Below, piece after piece: positions 8,523-16,744 of a stretch of DNA of 64,000 nucleotides. This DNA comes from Methanofastidiosum sp964630765 (GTDB lineage: Archaea; Methanobacteriota_B; Thermococci; Methanofastidiosales; Methanofastidiosaceae). The notes beneath the pieces were generated by a model, which was not told the origin of the DNA, did not search any database, and saw only the letters and a list, made by a program, of their open reading frames with translations. Made by a program: the position numbers and the translations under genes. The DNA is taken from assembly GCA_964630765.1 (NCBI GenBank), contig CAZVXE010000001.1:47982-111981 (forward strand). Reading direction: 5' to 3'. Every line of letters starts with the position of its first letter. Positions within the stretch are counted from its first letter, which is position 1.

Positions 8523-10034
8523 TTGAGCGAAGTATGGGCTGTTGTTGGTGGAGGGGCAAGAGAGTGGGCTTTAGCAGAATCAATTACTAGATCTAAGAAT
8601 GTCTCAGAAGTCCATGTACTCCCTGGAAATCTTGGTGGGGCATTTGAAAAAAAATGCGTCTGGCCAATTGGAAACGATAGAGTCAAGATAAAGAATTTTG
8701 ATGACGTAAAGCAGTTTTTTATCGATTACAAACAAGAGATTCAAGAAAATAACGGTAGGGTAAAGAGACTTGATGATCTTAATGATATTATTTCTTATCT
8801 TTCCGAAAATAATATTGACATGGTGATTGGGGGCCAAGAAAAATACCTATCGCTTGGACTAAAAGAAAGTTGCGAAAAAAAAGGAATACCTTGTTGGGGG
8901 CCAACATCTAAGGCTATGATAGTAGAAGCAGATAAATGCAACACCAATGACCTTATGAAAAAATGGGGTATACCGTGCCCCCCTTTTGAAAATTTTTATA
9001 GCCCTGAATCAGCAAAGGCTTTTCTGAATGAAAATTTCGGTAAAAACGGAAAGAAATACGTTGTAAAGTATCCATATTTACTTGATGGAAAAGGATCAAG
9101 AGTGTGTAATACTCTTGAAGAGGCTCTGAGTGCTGTTGATGACTTTATGATATCTGGTGTTATTTGTAAGCCTGTGGATAAATTGACCATAGAAGAAAGG
9201 CTCTATGGCGAAGAGGTAATGGTTTTCTATGCAGTTCATGAAGGTAATGTGAAATATCTTGGGAGTGCAAAAGATTTTCCGGAAAGATTTGATCCAGAAG
9301 ATACTTTCTTGATTGAGAGATTTAACAAAAGAATGGGCCACCCAAGTGAAATGGTAAACTACATAACAGGCGGGATGGGTGTTGTCGCCCCACATCCACT
9401 TTTGAAGGACAGAGAAGATTTAGTTAAGAAAATTGAGGATATTATAGTTGTTCCTTTTTTAACAAATCTCTTAGAAGAGGAAAAACTAGCTTTCAATGGA
9501 ATAATCTACTTTGGTCTATGTGCCTTAAAGGAGAATAATACTTACAACTTTTATGTATTTGAAATAAACGGGAGGGATGGATCACCCGAAGCAGAAGGCA
9601 GGTGGCCAACAATAGAGACTTCTCTTTATGATATAGCAAAAAAGAGTTATGAAGGAAAACTTGAAGATCTAAATGTCAAGTTTAAAGACAATGTTTGTGT
9701 TGGGGTATTTACAGTAAGCGGAAGCTTCCCTTGGTTTAGGGGGTGTGGATTTGAAGCTTCTCAAATGCCTCCGGGATATCCCGGAAAACATCTTACAGGC
9801 CAAGTGATAGATTATTCTAACGAAATCCCACACAATTCATTCCACAGGCATGCTGGCACATTTATTACTCAAACTGGTAATGTTGCTGTTGGTGGAGGAC
9901 GAGTTATACTTGGTGGCGGACTGGCAAGTACGTATAGCGAGGCAAGCAAAATAGCATATGAAGTCATATCAGATAAATATATTAGATTTGTTGGTAAAAG
10001 TTTCAGAAAAAAAATTGGAGAAGGTATCGACTAA
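8523..10034 (+). CDS. purD: PurD-like phosphoribosylamine-glycine ligase, divergent
   Basis: PurD joins glycine to phosphoribosylamine with ATP. This 503-aa ATP-grasp protein is longer than typical PurD (about 430 aa) and divergent. The N-terminal VVGGGAREWALAESI corresponds to the GGGGREHALA loop, TGGMGVVAPHP to the TGGMGAYSP segment, and VGGGRVILGGG to the C-terminal GGRVL region. The usual FNxRFGDPE metal motif reads INGRDGSPEAEGR. About 25 extra residues follow the first Rossmann strand. I chose TTG 8523 because AGTGAT lies three bases upstream. The GTG at 8487 inside purF would add 12 unlike residues. Its position after purF supports PurD, but the changed motif leaves some doubt about substrate. 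Confidence 0.82.
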   Translation: MSEVWAVVGGGAREWALAESITRSKNVSEVHVLPGNLGGAFEKKCVWPIGNDRVKIKNFDDVKQFFIDYKQEIQENNGRVKRLDDLNDIISYLSENNIDMVIGGQEKYLSLGLKESCEKKGIPCWGPTSKAMIVEADKCNTNDLMKKWGIPCPPFENFYSPESAKAFLNENFGKNGKKYVVKYPYLLDGKGSRVCNTLEEALSAVDDFMISGVICKPVDKLTIEERLYGEEVMVFYAVHEGNVKYLGSAKDFPERFDPEDTFLIERFNKRMGHPSEMVNYITGGMGVVAPHPLLKDREDLVKKIEDIIVVPFLTNLLEEEKLAFNGIIYFGLCALKENNTYNFYVFEINGRDGSPEAEGRWPTIETSLYDIAKKSYEGKLEDLNVKFKDNVCVGVFTVSGSFPWFRGCGFEASQMPPGYPGKHLTGQVIDYSNEIPHNSFHRHAGTFITQTGNVAVGGGRVILGGGLASTYSEASKIAYEVISDKYIRFVGKSFRKKIGEGID

Positions 10035-10186
10035 TCAATATTATATTATTTTAATATCCTTACCAACTCATTTTTAGTTAAATTTAATAAAAGTATGTAA
10101 ATGTTCCTTTTTATTCCAGAAATTAATATTTTTTTCATTTATTTACATAATCAACCTTATAAACTAAAAGTACATTTTATTTTTAG

Positions 10187-10200
10187 GGCCATTAATGGCC
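10187..10200. promoter_or_regulatory. Perfect 14-bp palindrome at the start of the zinc-ribbon transcript
   Basis: GGCCATTAATGGCC is a perfect palindrome lying about 27 nt after a TATA-like CTTATAAACT (10156-10165). That places it at the predicted transcription start of the following small gene. It could be an operator or a 5'-end hairpin. It stands out as GC-rich in AT-rich intergenic DNA. Confidence 0.4.
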
Positions 10201-10220
10201 AAACAAAAGGAGTAATTAAA

Positions 10221-10385
10221 ATGTATGGTGAAAATAGAGGAGGATATGATAGACCTCCTCGTGAAATGCACAAGGCAACATGTGCAAGTTGTGGACAGGA
10301 AACTGAAGTTCCATTCAAACCAGATGGCTCAAGACCTGTTTACTGCAAGGAATGTTACCAGAAGAAAAACCCAAGAAGGTATTAA
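10221..10385 (+). CDS. Small CxxC-x17-CxxC zinc-ribbon protein
   Basis: This is a 54-aa protein: a hydrophilic Gly/Arg/Asp-rich tail, then one zinc ribbon with CASCG and YCKEC separated by 17 residues, including VPFKPDGSRPVYC. The ribbon type is common as a tiny stand-alone protein in methanogens and many bacteria, usually without a known function and possibly nucleic-acid binding. I chose ATG 10221 because GGAGTAAT lies upstream and the extension to 10101 is AT-rich non-conserved sequence containing the promoter. It sits between purD and purE with its own promoter, so the neighbours say little about its job. Confidence 0.75.
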   Translation: MYGENRGGYDRPPREMHKATCASCGQETEVPFKPDGSRPVYCKECYQKKNPRRY

Positions 10386-10526
10386 GAGTATTTTTTAGTA
10401 AAAGGTTATTTTCTGAAGATTATAGGAAAGTCCTTTTATTTTTTATATTTAAATTCTCTTTAATCATTAGTTTAGAACGCTATTCTTATACAAAAATCTT
10501 TTTAATCTATTCACCTTTCTTGATAC

Positions 10527-10904
10527 ATGATTCTAATTATAGCTGGCTCAAAAAGTGATGAACAGATTGTTAACAAAGTAAAGAAAGTTTTTGATGAAAA
10601 TAATGTTGAATACGAAATTAAATATGCCTCTGCCCATAGGGAGCCTGAAAAAGTGGCGGAGCTTTCTAAAAAGGATTATGATGTTTTCATTGCTATAGCA
10701 GGCCTGGCTGCTGCACTTCCTGGTGTAGTTGCGTCTCATACTAATAAACCAGTTATAGGTGTGCCTGTTTCTTCGAAGTTAGGCGGTCTTGACGCACTGC
10801 TTTCAATTGTACAAATGCCAAAAGGTGTTCCGGTAGCATGCGTAGGCATTGATAATGGGGAAAATGCGGCATACCTCGCAATGAGGATAATAGGGGTGAA
10901 GTAA
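10527..10904 (+). CDS. purE: PurE, phosphoribosylaminoimidazole carboxylase/mutase
   Basis: PurE forms CAIR, either by rearranging N5-CAIR (class I) or by direct carboxylation of AIR (class II). The 125-aa protein has the family GSKSD (near residue 7), the YASAHREPEKV loop and AGLAAALPGVVASHT, followed by VIGVPVSSKLGGLDALLSIVQMPKGVPVA. No purK lies nearby, so the class cannot be settled from context. A CTTTTTAATC box at 10498-10507 is 25 nt from the ATG and no Shine-Dalgarno is visible, suggesting a leaderless start. It is followed directly by purM. Confidence 0.93.
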   Translation: MILIIAGSKSDEQIVNKVKKVFDENNVEYEIKYASAHREPEKVAELSKKDYDVFIAIAGLAAALPGVVASHTNKPVIGVPVSSKLGGLDALLSIVQMPKGVPVACVGIDNGENAAYLAMRIIGVK

Positions 10905-11912
10905 TTGACAACTCCAAAAGACTACAAATCATCCGGCGTGGATATAAAAGTTGAAGAAAAATCAATCAGTGCCCTAGTTTCCGTTATTAAAGAGACTCTT
11001 CAATTTAGAAAAGGCAAGATTGGTGCAGCAATTGGGGATATAGGTAGTTTTTCAGGATTCATAGAATTTGGAGATTACGCCTTGTCGCTAGCTACAGATG
11101 GTGTTGGATCAAAAGTCCTTGTTGCGCAAAAATTAAAAAAATATGATACTGTGGGAATTGATGTAATTGCAATGAACGTTAATGATGTCATATGCAATGG
11201 TGCAGCCCCCATCGCTTTTGTAGACTACATTGCATTGGAGAAAACTTCAGAATACATGCTAGGGGAGATAGCAAAAGGACTATTAGAGGGTGCAAAACAA
11301 TCTGATATGCCTATAGTTGGAGGGGAGACTGCAACCCTCCCTGATATAATAAAGGGGGATGGGGAAGGATTTGATCTAGCTGGAACATGTCTTGGTGTAG
11401 TTAAAAAAGATAAAATAATTTCTGGAAAAGATATTGTCCCAGGAGATGTAGTGATTGGTATTGCCTCATCAGGAGTTCATTCAAATGGACTAACACTTGC
11501 AAGAAAAGCCCTGAGCGAGGAAGACTATCCTGAACTTTTGATCCCTACTAGGATCTATGTAAAACAGATACTTAATCTAATTGATGATGTCAAAGTTAAA
11601 GGGATGGCACACATCACAGGTGGCGGTCTTCTAAATCTTAAAAGACTGAAAAAAGGCATGGGATTTGAACTTGAGTTGCCTGAGCCACCTGTTATTTTCA
11701 AAAAGATAATGGATACTGGGGTAGAAATTGAGGAGATGTACAGGACCTTCAATATGGGAACTGGATTTATGGTAATTGTTCCAAAAGAAGAGAAGGAGAA
11801 GGCACTTGAATTATTAAATAAATACTACCATTCGTATATAATAGGGAAGATAATAGGAGAGGACATAATAAAGGCCCATATTAAGGGCTTAGATAAATCT
11901 TTTACTTTATAA
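10905..11912 (+). CDS. purM: PurM, AIR synthetase
   Basis: PurM cyclises FGAM to AIR with ATP. The 335-aa product starts at a TTG placed immediately after the purE stop, with GGGGTGA upstream and no nearby ATG. It opens TTPKDYKSSGVDIKVEE, close to the usual YxxAGVDI start. ATDGVGSKVLVAQ, DVIAMNVNDVICNGAAPIAFVDYIA and VGGETATLPDI are the AIRS-family motifs. IASSGVHSNGLTLAR and HITGGGLLNLKRL lie in the second half. It is cotranscribed with purE. Confidence 0.94.
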   Translation: MTTPKDYKSSGVDIKVEEKSISALVSVIKETLQFRKGKIGAAIGDIGSFSGFIEFGDYALSLATDGVGSKVLVAQKLKKYDTVGIDVIAMNVNDVICNGAAPIAFVDYIALEKTSEYMLGEIAKGLLEGAKQSDMPIVGGETATLPDIIKGDGEGFDLAGTCLGVVKKDKIISGKDIVPGDVVIGIASSGVHSNGLTLARKALSEEDYPELLIPTRIYVKQILNLIDDVKVKGMAHITGGGLLNLKRLKKGMGFELELPEPPVIFKKIMDTGVEIEEMYRTFNMGTGFMVIVPKEEKEKALELLNKYYHSYIIGKIIGEDIIKAHIKGLDKSFTL

Positions 11913-11944
11913 TTTTTTCGCAAGATTTACAGGGTTAAACCAAA

Positions 11945-11980
11945 AGATATAAAAACAGTTGCCTCATTTTATCAACAGTT
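11945..11980 (+). promoter_or_regulatory. hdr operon promoter with two AACAGTT repeats
   Basis: A TATA-like GATATAAAAA at about 11946-11955 is followed by AACAGTT at 11954-11960 and again at 11974-11980. The repeats are exactly 20 bp apart, two helical turns, so a regulator could bind both on one face. About 50 nt of leader then precede hdrA. The TATA call is moderate and the operator role is speculative. Confidence 0.35.
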
Positions 11981-12030
11981 TAGGGTAATCTAAAATTATC
12001 AGGAGATTTCAATATCTGTAGAGTGGTATG

Positions 12031-14010
12031 ATGGCAAAATCCCAATCAAAGAAAAAAAAGGAAGAGAACAGTTGCCCGAAGATTGGCGTTTATGTCTGTC
12101 ACTGTGGTACAAATATTGCAGGGAGCGTCAATATTGAGGAAGTTGTTAATTATTCTAAAACAATAGAAAATGTTTCTATTGTAAGAGAGCATATGTATCT
12201 CTGCTCTGAACAAGGACAGAACATAATAAAGGATGATATTAAAAAAGAAGGGATAAACAGGGTTGTTGCCGCTTGCTGCTCACCTAGAACTCATGAAGAA
12301 ATATTCAGAAAAACGTTAAATTCTGCCGATTTGAATAAATACCTCTATGAACAGGTTAACATTAGGGATCAATGCTCATGGCCCCATATTAAAGATAAAG
12401 AAAATGCGACTAAAAAGGCAAAACAACTAGTTAAAAGTGGAATTTATAGAGCATCTGAATTAGAGCCTTTAGAAGATAGAAAACTCTCTGTTTTAAAATC
12501 CTCACTTGTAATCGGTGGAGGTATATCTGGAATTAACGCTGCGCTAGATTTGGCCCGTAGTGGATACAAGGTATATATTGTTGAGAGAGACCCAAGCATT
12601 GGGGGCAAAATGGCCCAACTAGACAAGACATTCCCTACAAATGATTGCTCCGCATGTATTCTTGCACCAATGATGGTAGAAGTTTCAAACACTCCAAATA
12701 TTGAGCTTCTTACATACTCAGAGATTGAAGATGTCTCCGGCCACATAGGTAAATATCATGTTGTTGTTAGAAAAAAACAAACATCAGTAGACTGGGAAAA
12801 GTGTAACGGTTGCGGAGATTGTAGTATCGTATGTCCTGTAAAGGTAGACAATGAATTTAACTGCAACATGGATAAGAGAAAGGCCATCTACATACAATTT
12901 CAGCAGGCCATACCGATGAAAGCAGTTGTTGACAAAAAAAAGTGTGTCAAGTGTAAGTTGTGCGAGAAGAGATGTCAAGTTGGTGCAATAGATATCTCAA
13001 AAAATGAAGATGAATATGTTGAATTTGATGTTGGGAGCATTGTTGTCACAACTGGCTATGACCTATTTGACCCCAATAAAAAAGCTGAGTATGATTATGA
13101 GCATCCAAATGTAATAACTTCTCTAGAACTTGAGAGGATGATGTGCGCCTCTGGCCCAACAAAAGGAGAAATTCTAAGGCCTTCTGATGGTAGAAAACCG
13201 CACACAATTTCTTTTATACAATGTGTCGGCTCAAGAGATGAAAAGACAAATGACTATTGCTCTAGAATCTGCTGTACATACTCAATCAAACATGCTAGAC
13301 TTCTAAAGGAAAAATACCCAGACATAGATATATTCATTCATTATATTGATCTGAGATGTTTTGGGAAGGGATATGAAGAGTATTATAGAATGGCCAGAGA
13401 GAAAGGAGTTAAGTTCATTAGAGGCAGGATAAGTCAAGTTGATTCAATTGGTGACAGGTTAGAAGTTTCAGGTGATGATGACACCCTTGGGGAACAGATA
13501 AGTGTTGTTGCAGACCTTGTTGTTTTAGCCGTTGCAATGGAATCCTCTAAAGGATCAAAGAATCTTGCTAATTTATTAAATATAAGTATAGATAAAACAG
13601 GTTTTTTCAAAGAGATTCATCCAAAACTAAAACCAGTTAGTACAGATAGCGATGGCATATTTATTGCAGGTGCATGTCAAGGGCCCAAGGAAATCCCCGA
13701 TGCAGTAAGTCAAGGAAAAGCTGCGGCATCTGCTGCTTCTTCGCTTATGGCTAAGGGGGAAATAGATATTGAGCCCCTTTTTGCTCAAATAATCGATGAC
13801 TTGTGCGCAAGATGTAGAACGTGCGAATCCCTTTGTACATATAAGGCGATTAAGTATACTGAAGATGATAAGATGGAAGTGGATATAGCCCTGTGCAAAG
13901 GATGCGGTGTTTGTAGCGCAGCATGTCCTTCTGGCGCTATTAAAGCAAATCATTACACAACTAAGCAGGTCAGAATGCAGATCTTGGCTCTTACGGAGGG
14001 CGGTAAATGA
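12031..14010 (+). CDS. hdrA: HdrA, heterodisulfide reductase flavoprotein subunit
   Basis: HdrA is the FAD subunit that bifurcates electrons between ferredoxin and the HdrB active site. The protein is about 659 aa. It has VYVCHCGTNI near residue 22, an FAD fold with VIGGGISGINAAL (about 161-173), and the HdrA-type TFPTNDCSACILAP at about 201-214. Two ferredoxin motifs follow (CNGCGDCSIVCPV near 259, CVKCKLCEKRCQVG near 306). Two more lie at the C-terminus (CARCRTCESLC near 593, CKGCGVCSAACPSG near 623). All cluster cysteines are standard Cys codons, with no selenocysteine. I prefer ATG 12031, four bases after GTGGT, though ATG 12028 is possible. It heads hdrA-hdrC-hdrB-mvhD-protease. Confidence 0.95.
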   Translation: MAKSQSKKKKEENSCPKIGVYVCHCGTNIAGSVNIEEVVNYSKTIENVSIVREHMYLCSEQGQNIIKDDIKKEGINRVVAACCSPRTHEEIFRKTLNSADLNKYLYEQVNIRDQCSWPHIKDKENATKKAKQLVKSGIYRASELEPLEDRKLSVLKSSLVIGGGISGINAALDLARSGYKVYIVERDPSIGGKMAQLDKTFPTNDCSACILAPMMVEVSNTPNIELLTYSEIEDVSGHIGKYHVVVRKKQTSVDWEKCNGCGDCSIVCPVKVDNEFNCNMDKRKAIYIQFQQAIPMKAVVDKKKCVKCKLCEKRCQVGAIDISKNEDEYVEFDVGSIVVTTGYDLFDPNKKAEYDYEHPNVITSLELERMMCASGPTKGEILRPSDGRKPHTISFIQCVGSRDEKTNDYCSRICCTYSIKHARLLKEKYPDIDIFIHYIDLRCFGKGYEEYYRMAREKGVKFIRGRISQVDSIGDRLEVSGDDDTLGEQISVVADLVVLAVAMESSKGSKNLANLLNISIDKTGFFKEIHPKLKPVSTDSDGIFIAGACQGPKEIPDAVSQGKAAASAASSLMAKGEIDIEPLFAQIIDDLCARCRTCESLCTYKAIKYTEDDKMEVDIALCKGCGVCSAACPSGAIKANHYTTKQVRMQILALTEGGK

Positions 14011-14555
14011 AAATTGTTCTTAATGATACCAACAAGGACCTCGTAGATAAGGTCATGGAATATGGAGGAAAAAGGGTTTATGAATGCTTTCAGTGTGGAA
14101 TGTGTGCTTCGGGATGCCCTGTTGCAAGTGATACAGACCATAAAATAAAAAGAACAATGCATCAGGTTCTTTTAGGCCTTGACGAGCAAATACTAGACAA
14201 AAAAGCAATATGGCTCTGCACTACTTGCTTCATGTGCCTGGAAAGATGCCCTCAAAATGCTGGGCCAACGGAAGTCGTGTTTGCTCTTAGAAGAATTTCT
14301 GCAGAAAAAGGAATTATTCCAGAAGCTCAGGTTGAAGTTGCCAATAATATTTATCATCTTGGGCACGCAGTTACAGTCCAAAAAGGTATAAAACTTAGAG
14401 AAAAAGTCGAAGCGCCTCCGCTTAAGACGGCAGGTTCTGACAAGAAGCACATAATTGAAATCCAAAAGATAGTTGATTCTACTCATGCGGGTACCTTACT
14501 TAAGATAAAGAAGGATTGGAAACCAAAGGGGGATGATGTTATTGCCTGCGACTGA
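14007..14555 (+). CDS. hdrC: HdrC, heterodisulfide reductase iron-sulfur subunit
   Basis: HdrC carries two [4Fe-4S] clusters that wire HdrA to HdrB. The 182-aa protein has CFQCGMCASGCPVAS (about 28-42) and CTTCFMCLERCPQNAGP (about 71-87), the two classic four-Cys motifs, then a helical tail. Its ATG overlaps the hdrA stop (ATGA). hdrB starts within its last codons, so all three subunits look translationally coupled. The gene order A-C-B is the usual one in methanogens and in sulfate-reducing bacteria with Hdr-like complexes. Confidence 0.94.
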   Translation: MKIVLNDTNKDLVDKVMEYGGKRVYECFQCGMCASGCPVASDTDHKIKRTMHQVLLGLDEQILDKKAIWLCTTCFMCLERCPQNAGPTEVVFALRRISAEKGIIPEAQVEVANNIYHLGHAVTVQKGIKLREKVEAPPLKTAGSDKKHIIEIQKIVDSTHAGTLLKIKKDWKPKGDDVIACD

Positions 14556-15435
14556 TTATGCTTTATACACTGGGTGTATTATTCCCTTAAGATATCCCGA
14601 TATTGAAAATTCAATAAGAGAGACAATGCCACTTCTGGGAGTTAATGTTTATGATATGATTGGCGCAGGCTGCTGCCCTCCAGGTGGAGCATTCTGGTCA
14701 GTTGAAGAAATTTCAGGACTTGCACAAAGTGCCAGGAATTTATCAATAGCTGAATCGATGAATAAAGATTTGATGGCTGTTTGTAATGGATGTTTTTGTT
14801 ATCTTAAAAATAGTAATCTGCTCTTGAAAAATGATAAGGAAAAGAGGGAAAGGGTAAATGGTATTCTGAATAAAATAGGCAGAAAATATCAAGGCACCAT
14901 TTCGGTATACCATTTAGTTGAAATACTCTACGATCAGATTGGTACTGATAAGATTAAGGAAGCAACAAAGATAAAATTAAATGGTGCCAAGGCTGCGGTA
15001 CATTATGGTTGCCATCTTTTGAGGCCTTCAGACCACCTAATGGCTGAAAATCCAGAAAAACCTCACAAACTTGATGCTTTGGTCGAAGCATTGGGTATGG
15101 AAAGCGTATACTATCCAAAAAAATTATCCTGTTGTGGCGCAGGAGGTGGCATGAGGGGGAATAATCCAGATGTTACTCTGAAGATTTTAGAAAAAAAACT
15201 TTTGAACATAAAATACTCAGACCCAGACTGTATTGTCACAGCTTGCCCTTTCTGTTTCCTTCAGTTTGATTTAGGTCAAAAAGGCCTAAGGGATAGGGGT
15301 GAAGACTTCTGTATACCTGTTTTCTATTATAATCAGCTTCTAGGGCTCTCAATGGGCCTTCCAAAAAATAGAATTGCGTCACTATCTGAAACTCCAAGAG
15401 ATGGATTTATAAAAAAATTCTATGGTGTTGACTGA
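14533..15435 (+). CDS. hdrB: HdrB, heterodisulfide reductase catalytic subunit
   Basis: HdrB holds the catalytic noncubane [4Fe-4S] clusters that split the CoM-S-S-CoB heterodisulfide in methanogens. The roughly 300-aa protein shows both CCG domains. The first has YTGCIIP, GAGCCPPGGAF and CNGCFCYL. The second has HYGCHLLRP, LSCCGAGGGMRG and ACPFCFLQ. The start may be ATG 14533 or 14536, or TTG 14542 after GGGGATGAT. All lie in the hdrC 3' end and give nearly the same product. In a non-methanogen this subunit would act on another disulfide. Confidence 0.94.
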   Translation: MMLLPATDYALYTGCIIPLRYPDIENSIRETMPLLGVNVYDMIGAGCCPPGGAFWSVEEISGLAQSARNLSIAESMNKDLMAVCNGCFCYLKNSNLLLKNDKEKRERVNGILNKIGRKYQGTISVYHLVEILYDQIGTDKIKEATKIKLNGAKAAVHYGCHLLRPSDHLMAENPEKPHKLDALVEALGMESVYYPKKLSCCGAGGGMRGNNPDVTLKILEKKLLNIKYSDPDCIVTACPFCFLQFDLGQKGLRDRGEDFCIPVFYYNQLLGLSMGLPKNRIASLSETPRDGFIKKFYGVD

Positions 15436-15848
15436 TGAAAAATTTTGAGCCGAATATTATTGGTTTTGTTTGTAACTGGTGTACTTATGCGGGTGCCGAT
15501 CTTGCAGGCTCTTCAAGGTATAGCTATCCACCCAATATTAAGATGATAAGGCTTATGTGCTCTGGAAGAGTGGATCCTGCATTTATTCTTGAAACTTTTG
15601 CTAGAGGTGCCGACGGTGTATTTGTAGGGGGGTGCCATATACCTACAGACTGTCACTACCAACAAGGAAATTTTAAAGCCCTAAAAAGAGTTACAATGCT
15701 AAAAAAACTGATCTCTGAGATGGGAATAGAACCTGAAAGATTGGAGATATTTTGGATCTCCGCATCAGAGGGAAAAAGATTCTCGGAAGTCATGACATCA
15801 TTCACTGAAAGAATAAGAGAATTAGGGCCAAATCCAATAAGAGTATAA
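15435..15848 (+). CDS. mvhD: MvhD/FlpD-type electron-transfer subunit
   Basis: MvhD is the small [2Fe-2S] protein that links the F420-nonreducing hydrogenase MvhAG (or formate dehydrogenase) to HdrA. The 137-aa sequence has FVCNWCTYAGADLAG (about 12-26), RLMCSGRVDPAF and VGGCHIPTDCHYQQGN, the conserved cysteine pattern of the family. It starts at the last base of the hdrB stop region. Its fusion-free form directly after hdrACB suggests this Hdr complex takes electrons from a hydrogenase encoded elsewhere. Confidence 0.92.
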   Translation: MKNFEPNIIGFVCNWCTYAGADLAGSSRYSYPPNIKMIRLMCSGRVDPAFILETFARGADGVFVGGCHIPTDCHYQQGNFKALKRVTMLKKLISEMGIEPERLEIFWISASEGKRFSEVMTSFTERIRELGPNPIRV

Positions 15849-15849
15849 A

Positions 15850-16317
15850 ATGAAAAAAATAATAGTCCTAGGCATTGGGAATCCATATCTTAAAGATGAT
15901 AGAATAGGGCCTAAAATTGTTGAGGATTTAGAAAAATTTTTCAGCGGGCATGATAATATAATCTTTGAAGTTTTCTATTCTTCAGGCATTGAACTACTGG
16001 ATTCTATTCTAGATTATAATTGTGCAATATTTGTCGATTCAATTATTTCTGATAATATTGGAAAAATCACTTATCTTACGTTAGAGGATATCCTATCAAT
16101 ACCTGAAACATCTTCGCCTCACTCAACAAACTTTTCGACTATGGTGAAACTTGGAATGAAGATCTCTCCGGAAAGAATGCCAAATCAAATACTTTTTTGT
16201 GCAATAGGGATAAAGGACCCTTTCACGTTTTCAGATGAGTTCACATCTAATCTTGAAGAGTCCTATCTAAGTATCCTAGAAGAGATAAAAGATAAAGTAA
16301 AAGATTTGGCTACATAG
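15850..16317 (+). CDS. Hydrogenase maturation protease (M52 family)
   Basis: This 155-aa peptidase belongs to the HycI/HoxW/FrhD family, which clips the C-terminus of the NiFe-hydrogenase large subunit after metal insertion. The N-terminal VLGIGNPYLKDDRIGP (6-21) carries the Asp that senses nickel. SSGIELLDSI and FVDSI follow, and SPHSTNFSTM (about 96-105) has the His of the second ligand site. No hydrogenase gene lies beside it, so its substrate is elsewhere, plausibly the MvhA partner of the Hdr complex upstream. It starts one base after mvhD. Its last 8 bp overlap the thioredoxin-like gene on the other strand. Confidence 0.85.
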   Translation: MKKIIVLGIGNPYLKDDRIGPKIVEDLEKFFSGHDNIIFEVFYSSGIELLDSILDYNCAIFVDSIISDNIGKITYLTLEDILSIPETSSPHSTNFSTMVKLGMKISPERMPNQILFCAIGIKDPFTFSDEFTSNLEESYLSILEEIKDKVKDLAT

Positions 16318-16639
16318 CCTTTCTTACAGCATCGTGCATTATCATATCTGCCTGTGGTGTTCCAATAAAGGCAACTTTTCCATTTATTACAATTGCGGGT
16401 ACACTCATGACGCCGAGTTTTCTTGCTTTTGAATTTCCTTCTGGAGTTGCAATATTAACTATGGCTACATCAACATTGTCATACTGTGATGCAACTCTAT
16501 AAGCCATTTCAGCTGCCGCTGGGCAATGTGAGCATCCAGATAAAGCTAGGACTTCAATTAGCACTCTTTTCTTTTCACCTGAAAACTTTTCTTTTAGTTC
16601 GTTCATCTTCTTCTGTCTTATCTCATTGATTTCTTCCAT
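16310..16639 (-). CDS. Thioredoxin/glutaredoxin-like protein
   Basis: This is a 109-aa cytoplasmic thiol-disulfide protein. A charged helix of about 25 residues precedes a thioredoxin fold with LSGCSHCPAA (C36, C39), the cis-Pro segment MSVPAIVINGKVAFIG and a C-terminal helix. CxHC sites and this length occur in methanogen glutaredoxin-like proteins. It is divergent from the Isf flavoprotein gene, with which it may share a redox role, and it converges on the hydrogenase protease gene with an 8-bp overlap. The exact partner is unknown. Confidence 0.8.
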   Translation of the reverse strand: MEEINEIRQKKMNELKEKFSGEKKRVLIEVLALSGCSHCPAAAEMAYRVASQYDNVDVAIVNIATPEGNSKARKLGVMSVPAIVINGKVAFIGTPQADMIMHDAVRKAM

Positions 16640-16744
16640 TTCAACACTACACTATATACTAGTACTTTACTTATAAAAATTTATATAAGAATCTTACAAA
16701 ACATTTTTATAAATAAACATTCATAAAACAAATGGAGTGATTAT
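16640..16744. promoter_or_regulatory. Divergent promoter region, thioredoxin-like and Isf genes
   Basis: Two AT elements face away from each other. TTTTTATAAATAAA (about 16696-16709) precedes the Isf gene, and on the minus strand TTATATAAATTTTTATAAG (about 16669-16690) precedes the thioredoxin-like gene. The Isf transcript would have a leader of 10-20 nt with GGAGTGAT four bases before its ATG. No further feature is evident. Confidence 0.5.

Noticed and set aside
12031..15435. Selenocysteine (in-frame TGA) in HdrA/HdrB
   Set aside because: Every cluster ligand position reads as an ordinary Cys codon and the frames are uninterrupted.
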